A stretch of DNA of 64,000 nt, from positions 124,001 to 188,000 of the forward strand of contig OZ243044.1 in assembly GCA_965212135.1 (NCBI GenBank). Direction: 5' to 3'. Positions 17,747 through 25,338 of the stretch are shown here, in pieces. Below the pieces are notes generated by a model. The model worked only from the letters and a program-made list of their open reading frames with translations. It had not been told where the DNA came from and searched no databases. Made by a program: the position numbers and the translations under genes. Numbering within the stretch: the first letter of the stretch is position 1; each line of letters starts with the position of its first letter. Source of the DNA: Bin75 sp965212135. Lineage in GTDB: Bacteria > Nitrospirota > Nitrospiria > Nitrospirales > UBA8639.

Positions 17747-19711
17747 ATGAATCGTTTCGGTATTCACTCCTGCCGAGTGCCGCGGGTGATCCGTCGCTTC
17801 TTGTGCGCGTGGGCGGTCGGTTGTGCCGTGATTCCCGTCCCCGTGTTCGCGGGTAACGAATCCACGCCTGTCTCATCAACGATCCAATGGTTGGGATGGG
17901 GAGTCAACGCGTTTGATCGGGCTGATGCTGCAGACAAGTTAATCCTGCTTGATCTCACGGCGGTGTGGTGTCATGCCTGCCATGTGATGGATGCATCCAC
18001 GTACGTGGATGCAGGGGTCGTGAAATTGCTGAATGCCGAATTTATTGCCATCAAGGTTGACGTTGATCAACATCCGGATATCGCGGTTCGGTATAAACGT
18101 GGCGGGTGGCCAACCACCAGTATCCTGCTCCCGTCTGGAGAAATCCTGTTCCAGGCGAATTTCTTGACTTCTGAAGAACTGATGGAAGCCTTGCGTGCTT
18201 CCGCAGACGCGTACAGGGACAACAAACGAGACATTGCCGAACAAGCAGCGAGCGTGTGGGCACGCGTGGAATCTGCCAAACGAGCACGTACGCAACCGCG
18301 TGGTCCCATTCAGCCGGCGATGCTTGACCAGTTGCTCGACGCCATGAAGCAGCAGTATGACCGAGTGGACGGGGGATTTGGAGATGCCCCCAAATTTTTT
18401 GAACCCGAGGCTATCGCATTGAGCTTCACGCGCCATTTCTGGCGTCCGGATTCGGAGTTTCAGCAGACGGCGTTGTTGACGCTGGACCGGCAATTGAAAC
18501 TCTATGATCCAATCTGGGGCGGATTTTTCCGCTACGCCGAAGAGCCTGATTGGTCAAAACCGCATTATGAAAAGCTGCTCCATATTCAAGCCTCCAATCT
18601 TCTCAATTATCTTGAGGCGTATCAGATGACCGGTCTGGCCACGTATCGCGAGGTGGTTGAAGGGACGATGCGTTACGTGACGCGGTTTCTTGCCGACCGG
18701 GATCACGGAGGGTTTTATGCCAGCCAGGATGCCGGTGTTCAAAGCGGAAATGGTTCGGGTGTCGCTGTGCCTGGCGACAAGTTTTTTGCCTTGAATGAGC
18801 CGCAGCGTCTGGCCCTTGGCATGCCCGCTATTGACCGGACGATGTTGACCGACTGGAACGGCTTGATGGCCAAAGCGTTGCTTACGGTCTTCCAAGTCAT
18901 GGGGACCGTTCATGACCGGGACTTTGCCCTGACGACGCTTCGGCGGATGTATCAAGAACGGTATCAACCAGGGCGCGGGTTGGCGCACTTTCTGCGCCAC
19001 GGTCACCCGCGGCAATTCGGGTTGCTCGCCGACCAGGTTTTTTTTGCGGAAGCCCTGATTGAGGCCTTTGTCACCACCGGCGTGGTTCTGTATCTCGACC
19101 AAGCCGAGACCGTGATGGCGGATTGCATTCGACTGCTTGAAGATGACCAGGGCGGCGGGTATTTTGATCGAGTCCCGTCTTCATCCTCATTGGGATTGTT
19201 GAAATTTCCTCATAAGGATCTTCGGGTCAATGCCGCCCTTTCGATGGTCTTTTCCGACTTGTATTATCTGACCAGGAAGCCGCGGTATCGAAAACAAGCC
19301 CGGACTATTCTTCAATTTCTCGCCGCAGCCGCACCTGTACCGGTCGCTCAAACGGGTCGCGCGATCCATCGCTTCCTTCACTATCCCGTTCATATTGTCG
19401 TGGTAGGTGACAAATCCACGGTTGCGGCTCAAGACCTGTTTCTTCACAGTTTGGCGGTCTATGTTCCCGGGAAAGTGGTTCGGTTTTTGGATCCTCGAGT
19501 TGATGTACTGGCCATTGGAGCGATCACGTTCCCCAAGGTGTCGGGCCCTTTGGCTTACGTGTGTACCGACAGGATTTGCTCCAGTCCCATTGCGCGGGCC
19601 GATGACTTGGCGCACCGCTTCCGGGAAGTGTTCGCTGCCATGACGAAGTCGCGGCAATCCTTCTCGACGATGGATGGCGGTTCCCTTTCCATACCCCTTC
19701 AATCTCCGTAA
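17747..19711 (+). CDS. Exported DUF255/YyaL-type thioredoxin-domain protein
   Basis: 654 residues. The N-terminus has a signal peptide ending near VFA, unlike most cytosolic members. The thioredoxin-like domain carries WCHACH (Cys75, Cys78) followed by the family landmarks VDVDQHPDIA and GGWPTTSILLP. The long C-terminal part is the six-hairpin glycosidase-like barrel of the SSP411/YyaL family, including DRTMLTDWNGLMAKAL. The CxxC suggests disulfide or metal-thiol chemistry in the periplasm, possibly maturation of the copper proteins or c-type cytochromes nearby. Enzymatic activity of the barrel is unknown in this family. Confidence 0.8.
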   Translation: MNRFGIHSCRVPRVIRRFLCAWAVGCAVIPVPVFAGNESTPVSSTIQWLGWGVNAFDRADAADKLILLDLTAVWCHACHVMDASTYVDAGVVKLLNAEFIAIKVDVDQHPDIAVRYKRGGWPTTSILLPSGEILFQANFLTSEELMEALRASADAYRDNKRDIAEQAASVWARVESAKRARTQPRGPIQPAMLDQLLDAMKQQYDRVDGGFGDAPKFFEPEAIALSFTRHFWRPDSEFQQTALLTLDRQLKLYDPIWGGFFRYAEEPDWSKPHYEKLLHIQASNLLNYLEAYQMTGLATYREVVEGTMRYVTRFLADRDHGGFYASQDAGVQSGNGSGVAVPGDKFFALNEPQRLALGMPAIDRTMLTDWNGLMAKALLTVFQVMGTVHDRDFALTTLRRMYQERYQPGRGLAHFLRHGHPRQFGLLADQVFFAEALIEAFVTTGVVLYLDQAETVMADCIRLLEDDQGGGYFDRVPSSSSLGLLKFPHKDLRVNAALSMVFSDLYYLTRKPRYRKQARTILQFLAAAAPVPVAQTGRAIHRFLHYPVHIVVVGDKSTVAAQDLFLHSLAVYVPGKVVRFLDPRVDVLAIGAITFPKVSGPLAYVCTDRICSSPIARADDLAHRFREVFAAMTKSRQSFSTMDGGSLSIPLQSP

Positions 19712-19743
19712 TCCAAAACAGTGCAGCCACTATGGCGTGTGAC

Positions 19744-19772
19744 TTGACACGTTTCCTGCGTGTTGTTATAAA
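19744..19772 (+). promoter_or_regulatory. Strong sigma-70 promoter upstream of cupredoxin paralogue 3
   Basis: TTGACA (19744-19749), a 17-base spacer and TATAAA (19767-19772): near-consensus. It lies about 155 bases upstream of the ATG at 19928, so the transcript would have a long leader in which I see no known riboswitch. Confidence 0.75.
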
Positions 19773-19927
19773 CGAGAGCTGGCAATGTTGAAGAACCTTC
19801 TGAGGAATTTCCCGCCCGTGGCAGGTCTGTGCATGTGAGGCGGCCAGGGAACAAAAAGCCGTCAGGTTTTATTCCCCCCGAGTCGGGCGACAGGTATTCT
19901 CAAGATTATTGTGAAGGAGGAGAGATC

Positions 19928-20722
19928 ATGAGGAATCGTCAATTGCTTACGTTGTCCGTGTTTCTTGGCGGGTTGCTGGTGGCCATGCCGCTGATTGCCC
20001 AGGCTGGCGGGATGATTAAAGGCACAATCACGTATTCCGGCAAGCCAATTCCGCCAAAAGAATTTGCCTTTTCCAAATTTCCCAATCCGGCGTTTTGCAA
20101 AAAGAATCCCAGTCAAAAAGGTGACGATACGCGTTTATTGAAAGAAGTCGAAGTGGGCGCGAACAAAGGCCTCAAAAATGCCATTGTGTCCGTTCGCGGC
20201 CTGAAAGACAAAGGCTTTCAGCATACGCCGAAAGTGATCGCCAAGCTGTGCGAGTTCTTGCCCTTTACCGGTGTGCTGCTCAACAAAGGGAACTTTATTG
20301 TGGAAAATACCGATGCGGACCCCGATGATCCCAAGTCCAAAGATGGGGTGTTGCATAACCCTCATAGCTTTGACGTGCTTGGTGCGAGATCCTCAACCTT
20401 GTTCAATATCGGTTTGGCCCAAAAAGGCGACAAGCTTAACAAGAAAATCAAGATGCGCATGGCCAAAAAAGGTTCCGTCCTTCGGTTGCAATGCGACCAG
20501 CATGAATTTATGCAATCCTGGTTCTTGCCTGTGAGTAACGCCCATTTTGGCGTGTCCGGCGGTGATGGGTCTTTTGAAATTACAGACGTCCCCGCGGGCA
20601 AGCACAAAATCCTGGCTTGGCATCCAGTGGCCGGGAACGTGACGATGGACGTGGATGTCAAGGATGGCGCGACCGCCACAGTGAACTTCGACATCAAAAA
20701 GAAAAATAAGTTTAAGCCGTAA
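19928..20722 (+). CDS. Secreted cupredoxin with carboxypeptidase-regulatory-like domain (paralogue 3)
   Basis: 264 residues from ATG 19928, with GAAGGAGG just upstream and a signal peptide ending AQAGG. It is more diverged than the pair at 13798-15643 but keeps the same fold and ligands: His143 (VLHNPHSF) and CDQHEFM (Cys189, His192, Met195), then SFEITDVPAGKHKILAWHP of the regulatory-like domain. It is rich in lysine. A near-consensus promoter of its own and a strong ribosome site suggest high expression, as expected for an abundant periplasmic electron carrier. Confidence 0.85.
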   Translation: MRNRQLLTLSVFLGGLLVAMPLIAQAGGMIKGTITYSGKPIPPKEFAFSKFPNPAFCKKNPSQKGDDTRLLKEVEVGANKGLKNAIVSVRGLKDKGFQHTPKVIAKLCEFLPFTGVLLNKGNFIVENTDADPDDPKSKDGVLHNPHSFDVLGARSSTLFNIGLAQKGDKLNKKIKMRMAKKGSVLRLQCDQHEFMQSWFLPVSNAHFGVSGGDGSFEITDVPAGKHKILAWHPVAGNVTMDVDVKDGATATVNFDIKKKNKFKP

Positions 20723-20752
20723 CGCGTCAGAGACGCCTTCGTTTTTTCAGTC

Positions 20753-20796
20753 CATGGAACAGGCGACAACGGTTTCCCGTTGTCGCCTGTTCCATG
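20753..20796. terminator. Perfect 20-bp inverted repeat
   Basis: A 20-base arm (20753-20772, core GGCGACAACGG) pairs perfectly with 20777-20796 around a TTTC loop, 30 bases after the cupredoxin stop. It is probably the transcription end or an mRNA-stabilising structure. No T tract follows directly, so it is not a textbook intrinsic terminator. Confidence 0.65.
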
Positions 20797-20908
20797 CTTC
20801 TTCGCCGGAATCCTCGTTTCTTTTGCTTGCGTTCGCACGTTCCAGCCCGCTACTATCACGCATTGAATCGGTCTTGGTTTATCGCATTGACAATGCTAAG
20901 GATGTGCC

Positions 20909-21907
20909 GTGCCTCGGGACCTGTCTCTCGCCGAAATTTTTCAGATGGGGTATTACTGGGAGACGAAAATTCTCCTGACGGCGGTGAAACTGGATCTTTT
21001 TTCGGCCCTGGATGCCCATGCCGACTCTCCCGCCGACTTGGCTCAGCGCCTGGCTCTCAATGAACGGGCCTTGCATCTGCTCGTCAACGCCCTGGTCGCG
21101 ATGCGAGTGTTGACAACACACGATGGTCGAGTTGCGAATACCAGCGTCTCACGAAAACATCTGGTGCAAACAAGTCCGGACTACGTTGGCCATCTTCTGA
21201 TTCTTCACGATTCGGAATGGACGAATTGGGGGAATCTGGAAGAGACCGTGCGAACCGGCATTGCCCCGGTGCGTCACCATCTGTTTGCAACGAATCCTGA
21301 ACTGGGCGCTCACGTGTTGGCGGTGTTGGACCGCGTTGGCCGAGGGAGCGGCGTGAATCTTGCGAAGTCCCTGCAACTGGACGGGAGTGAACATGTGGTT
21401 GACGTTGGTGGCGGCGCAGGGACCAATGCGATCGCGTTTTGTCGAGTCTATCCTCATCTCAAAGCGACGGTCTTTGATCTTCCTCAAACCCTGAAGGTGA
21501 CGAAGCGGTATATTCAGGACGCCGGAATGGAAGACCGGATTACTTTGCGGCCGGGGAATTTTCATACGGATTCATGGGGTGGTCTCTACGACCTGGCGTT
21601 GCTGTCCGATGTGCTCCATTACCAAAATTATCAAGCGAACGCGCACCTGGTGAAAAAAGCGTTTTCTCATTTAACGGAAACCGGTCGGTTGCTGATTAAA
21701 GATCGGTTTTTGGACCAGGGTCGAACGAGTCCGGCCTGGACCACGGCGTTTGCCGTGCATATTATGGTCAACACGGAGCAGGGCGAGTGTTTCACGACAG
21801 AGGAAGCCATGGAGTGGATGACACAGGCTGGTTTTGAATCCGTCACGGAACTGTCGCCGCGGGCGATTGTTCAGGGAATCAAACCACGAGGAGGCGGCAA
21901 TGGCTGA
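20909..21907 (+). CDS. SAM-dependent O-methyltransferase, CrtF/caffeate-type
   Basis: 332 residues. The N-terminal part is a winged-helix dimerisation domain (MGYYWETKILLTAVKLDLF...), followed by the methyltransferase fold with SAM motif VVDVGGGAGTNAIAF and the post-motif DLPQTLKVTKRY. This is the family 2 O-methyltransferase architecture of hydroxyneurosporene (CrtF), caffeate and related enzymes. Substrate not predictable. GTG at 20909 is used as the start; ATG at 20945 is an alternative. The stop overlaps the next gene by eight bases, indicating co-translation with the DUF420 protein. Confidence 0.8.
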   Translation: MPRDLSLAEIFQMGYYWETKILLTAVKLDLFSALDAHADSPADLAQRLALNERALHLLVNALVAMRVLTTHDGRVANTSVSRKHLVQTSPDYVGHLLILHDSEWTNWGNLEETVRTGIAPVRHHLFATNPELGAHVLAVLDRVGRGSGVNLAKSLQLDGSEHVVDVGGGAGTNAIAFCRVYPHLKATVFDLPQTLKVTKRYIQDAGMEDRITLRPGNFHTDSWGGLYDLALLSDVLHYQNYQANAHLVKKAFSHLTETGRLLIKDRFLDQGRTSPAWTTAFAVHIMVNTEQGECFTTEEAMEWMTQAGFESVTELSPRAIVQGIKPRGGGNG

Positions 21908-22616
21908 ATGGTTCAAGGAACCCGGGTTTGCCGGGACGCATGCGACGATGGGGGCCGATGTGAGCCAGTTGATGGCGTTGCTGTTCACCGTCCTGTTCCT
22001 TGTCGGAGGCGTACAGGCCAGGAGAGGCAAAGGGACCGGTCATCACTGGTTGATGCTGGGCGGCATGATTGCCATGCTCGCGTTTTTCACGAGTTATTAT
22101 TTATTTCGCCAGTTGGGGGTGTTGGCCTTTGAAGGCAAGGAAGGGTTTGGCGGGTCTCAAGCTCTGTATGAGAACGTCTTTGTCCCTCTGCTCACGTTTC
22201 ATATTCTATTGGTCGTGGTCGGATTGATCATGGCGATTTATATGATTGTCCTTGGGTTTCGCTCCCAGACGTTTCTTGATGGGCGCCGCAAGTTAAAAGA
22301 CGCCATCGTGCAAACCACCTGGAAAAAAATCTTGACGGTGTTTGGGGGCGTGACCGCCGTCGTGATGCTGTTGTTTGTCAGCCGTGTGTTCACCTCCGGG
22401 TTTTCCATGGGCAAACTCGGCGTCTATGCCGGCCTGTTGACGCTACTTGCCATTGTGTTTGGCGTGGAGGCGACCATTCAGCGAATCTGGCCGAATGGCG
22501 CGCGGCGCCATCAAGTGTTGGGCCGGTTTACCATCGCGGTGTATTGCATCCTGTTTGTGACCGGAAGCCTGACCTATGCCATGCTGTATATTCTCTATCC
22601 TGGACGAATCGGGTAG
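21900..22616 (+). CDS. DUF420-like multi-pass membrane protein
   Basis: 238 residues from ATG 21900, which follows GAGGAGG inside the preceding gene. About six or seven hydrophobic helices. The layout resembles DUF420 (often found beside SCO and haem-copper oxidase genes): short first helix, charged loop with GHHWLMLG, conserved His in LLTFHILLVVVG and RRHQVLGRFTIAVYC before the last helix. Membrane His residues could bind haem or metal. Function of the family is not established. Confidence 0.65.
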   Translation: MAEWFKEPGFAGTHATMGADVSQLMALLFTVLFLVGGVQARRGKGTGHHWLMLGGMIAMLAFFTSYYLFRQLGVLAFEGKEGFGGSQALYENVFVPLLTFHILLVVVGLIMAIYMIVLGFRSQTFLDGRRKLKDAIVQTTWKKILTVFGGVTAVVMLLFVSRVFTSGFSMGKLGVYAGLLTLLAIVFGVEATIQRIWPNGARRHQVLGRFTIAVYCILFVTGSLTYAMLYILYPGRIG

Positions 22617-22622
22617 GTGGTG

Positions 22623-23102
22623 ATGACGTGTGCCTGCGGTTCGGATTTCCGGCGGTGCGCCATTGAAGAATGGGATGAGCGGCATTCATTGCTTCGGTAT
22701 GCCTGCCGGCATTGCGGATTTCAGTTGGGAATCGAGGCGGATAATCGGGAAGCGTCCCGCTTCTTTGACTCGCCGACGTGGACTGACGAAGCTCAACACC
22801 GTTTGGAGCGATTGCCGCCGTATATTGAACCCCTTGTGCGGCAAGAGGCGGAAGCCTATGCCGGTCAAAAAAACCTCAAACTGATTTCAACCGGCGTGAT
22901 GGCGGAAGCCGGGAATGGCGGCATGATGTCCTGGCAGCCTGACGCTGAACGTCGTTTGTCCCGAATCCCCGGGCCGGTTCGGGCGATGGCCCGTGTGGAG
23001 CTGGAGCGGACCGCTCATGACCGGGGGATGCCGGAAGTCACGGCGGCCCTGATGGACGAAATCAAAGCTCGCTATTTCGGAATAACGGCACAGACGACGT
23101 AA
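22623..23102 (+). CDS. Zinc-ribbon plus two PCP_red-type domains
   Basis: 159 residues from ATG 22623; a GTG at 22617 is also possible. The N-terminus has CACG...CRHCG, a small zinc-ribbon-like cluster. Two copies of a motif of about 45 residues follow: WTDEAQHRLERLPPYIEPLVRQ and WQPDAERRLSRIPGPVRAMA, each ending in an A.RG/alpha-helical tail. This matches the PCP_red domain that forms the tail of light-independent protochlorophyllide reductase subunit B. In non-phototrophs it occurs as an isolated small protein of unknown role. It is one base-step from the DUF420 gene and probably co-transcribed. Confidence 0.65.
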   Translation: MTCACGSDFRRCAIEEWDERHSLLRYACRHCGFQLGIEADNREASRFFDSPTWTDEAQHRLERLPPYIEPLVRQEAEAYAGQKNLKLISTGVMAEAGNGGMMSWQPDAERRLSRIPGPVRAMARVELERTAHDRGMPEVTAALMDEIKARYFGITAQTT

Positions 23103-23175
23103 TGCGTAAAGGATTATGGGGATGCGGTTTGTCACCGTTTCCGCGTCCCGTGTTGCACCGACCGGAGATATCACG

Positions 23176-24177
23176 ATGCACAACAAGCAACTTGGGCGTT
23201 TGGAAGAAGTGAGCATTCGGGAATATTGGTTTGACGAAGCCAGGGATTTCACGCCATGGCTGGCTCGGAAAGAAAATCTGTTTCAACTTGGAGAGGCGAT
23301 TGGCCTGGAATTTGACCCGAAGACGGTAAATCAGGAAAGCGAGGTGGGCGATTTCAGGGTGGACATTTTGTGCAAAGATATCGATGGCCGTGATGTCATT
23401 GTGGAAAATCAACTGGGAAGAACCGATCACGGTCACCTTGGACAATTGCTAACGTATGCCGCAGGAAAAAACGCGCCGATTATCGTATGGATTGCCAAGG
23501 AATTCAGGGATGAACGCCGTGCGGCGATGGACTGGCTCAACGAGAAAACAGGCGGGGACGCCCATTTTTTTGGTGTGCAAATAGAACTATGGAAGATTGG
23601 CAAATCTGATCCTGCTCCCAGGTTTCATGTTGTTTCCAGTCCAAACGATTGGACGGAAACGGTACGGGCGGTCCAAAGTCATGAGTTGACGAAGAGCGAT
23701 CAGTTGAGAATTGTTTTTTGGACGGGGTTACGCGACGTGATGGTGGAGCGGGAGGGTGGCAGAGTGAAGGCAAGAAAGACGCCGAATAAAGATTCTTGGA
23801 CGACCTTCTCTATCGGTCGGTCCGGCATTCATTTAAATGCCCTTCTTCAGACCACAAAAAACAGGGTTGGCGTTCAGCTTGCTTTGCTGGACGACCGAGC
23901 GAAAGCACACTATCATCTCTTGTATCAAGACAAAGGGGAGATAGAAAAAGAAATCAGACAGGAATTAGTATGGAGAAAATTACCGGAAGGGAAGCAGAGT
24001 TACATCGAGATATTTTGGAACGACTGTGATGCGCAGAATGAATCACAATGGCCTGCATTGCATAAGTGGTTGCATGACAACTTGGAGGCATTTCATTCAA
24101 CATTCCACGAGCGCATAAAAAACCTGGATGCGAGTGATTGGCAGTTCTTGGACGATCCGGATAACGATAACGACTGA
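23176..24177 (+). CDS. DUF4268 protein with PD-(D/E)XK nuclease-like core
   Basis: 333 residues from ATG 23176 (GGAG nine bases upstream). The first 150 residues contain EVGDFRVDILCKD and VIVENQLGRTDHGHLGQLLTYAAG, the D...E-x-N/Q pattern of a PD-(D/E)XK nuclease-type domain; the C-terminal part matches DUF4268 (RQELVWRKLPEGKQSYIEI). No signal peptide, so cytoplasmic. Such genes often occur singly in variable regions; a DNA-processing or defence role is inferred only. Codon use appears less GC-rich towards the C-terminus than in the flanking genes. Confidence 0.7.
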   Translation: MHNKQLGRLEEVSIREYWFDEARDFTPWLARKENLFQLGEAIGLEFDPKTVNQESEVGDFRVDILCKDIDGRDVIVENQLGRTDHGHLGQLLTYAAGKNAPIIVWIAKEFRDERRAAMDWLNEKTGGDAHFFGVQIELWKIGKSDPAPRFHVVSSPNDWTETVRAVQSHELTKSDQLRIVFWTGLRDVMVEREGGRVKARKTPNKDSWTTFSIGRSGIHLNALLQTTKNRVGVQLALLDDRAKAHYHLLYQDKGEIEKEIRQELVWRKLPEGKQSYIEIFWNDCDAQNESQWPALHKWLHDNLEAFHSTFHERIKNLDASDWQFLDDPDNDND

Positions 24178-24241
24178 TGGACCAGGCAATCACGTGCAAA
24201 CACGGCAAGTTTCCGGATAAACACACGCTGTTGGAATTCCC

Positions 24242-25336
24242 ATGTTTCATCGCCTAGCGCTTCGGGTTATTCCCCAACTACATGCGGCCGTCACCGAACC
24301 CGACGTTCGAAAGCGGAAGCGTTGGGTGATGCTCGCTCCGGGGCTTGTTGCGTTTCTCCTCTACCGGCTCTTCAAATATTTTCTTCCGCTCTCCGACCCC
24401 TTGCTCCTGTTTGCGATGAGCGGTGTGCTTTCGACGTTCGCCGCATACTGGGCGTACGCGATGGGGCGTCAAGAGTCGCCGGCTCGCATTGTCCAAACGG
24501 ACGGGCTTCGTCGTCTTCTCTGGGTGGGCGGATGGATCGGGTTTGTCTATGGCGTGCAGCTTTCGCTGTTGGTGCTGGCGCTGCTTGCGCTTTTTGTCAA
24601 TTATCATTTTCTCCTGCATCCTGAAGGGCCGGCCATGATGGCCTTGATTATCTCCTGCACGGCGGTCACGCGTGATGCCTTTGAAATCGGGCATATTGGT
24701 CGCATGGAGTCGCATGGCTCCCGGATGGTGACCTTTCCGGACGGTGGTTCGTTTCGTGACTTACTCCGGCGTGATTTTTTTCATTCGGCCCGATGGGGCG
24801 GGGCGGGATTGGCGGCCGGCGGAACGGTCGTGGCCGCGTATCGGCTCGGCTGGGCAGGGGGAGGGCACGAGACAGGGTCGGCGTTGCTGGTCTGTGCGTT
24901 GGCGGCCGGTCTCGCGCATGGAGCGTTTTTAGCCGGGCAACATCCGCTCAAAGGCTTCTCTGCTCGTCTCACAACGCAGTCATGGTGGGAAGCCTGCGAG
25001 TTTTGGATTTGGCCGTGTTTGACGTTTGCATTGACTTACTATTTAGTGCAAATTGGTCTTGTCATGTTTGTGTTGCGGTTTGAGGGTGTGCCTCTTTTCT
25101 TGCATGTGGCCATTGGCGGAGTGACGGCCGGGATGATGGCGGCGTATGGCTATTGCCTGGGGGCCAGGGTGCTGGTCGAAGCGCAAATGCAAGGCGGAGT
25201 CCCCGAAGGGTTGAAACGTTGTCCATTCGTGATGGACATTTTGGCCAAAACAGGGTGGGTGTCGTCAGGCCGGGCGGACAGACCTGCGGCCGTTGCTCAA
25301 GAGCAACGCGATCAACCGCGCGAGATACTTTCATAA
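24242..25336 (+). CDS. Multi-pass membrane protein of unknown function, first gene of oxidase module 1
   Basis: 364 residues with about eight hydrophobic segments. Not recognised. Features: a polybasic N-terminus before the first helix, a conserved-looking loop RDAFEIGHIGRMESHGSRM with several His, and a cytoplasmic tail with CPFVMDILAKTGW. It ends two bases before the start of the bd-like oxidase gene, so the two are almost certainly co-expressed. It could be a haem-handling, assembly or quinone-site partner of the oxidase; the sequence alone does not decide. Confidence 0.6.
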   Translation: MFHRLALRVIPQLHAAVTEPDVRKRKRWVMLAPGLVAFLLYRLFKYFLPLSDPLLLFAMSGVLSTFAAYWAYAMGRQESPARIVQTDGLRRLLWVGGWIGFVYGVQLSLLVLALLALFVNYHFLLHPEGPAMMALIISCTAVTRDAFEIGHIGRMESHGSRMVTFPDGGSFRDLLRRDFFHSARWGGAGLAAGGTVVAAYRLGWAGGGHETGSALLVCALAAGLAHGAFLAGQHPLKGFSARLTTQSWWEACEFWIWPCLTFALTYYLVQIGLVMFVLRFEGVPLFLHVAIGGVTAGMMAAYGYCLGARVLVEAQMQGGVPEGLKRCPFVMDILAKTGWVSSGRADRPAAVAQEQRDQPREILS

Positions 25337-25338
25337 GC

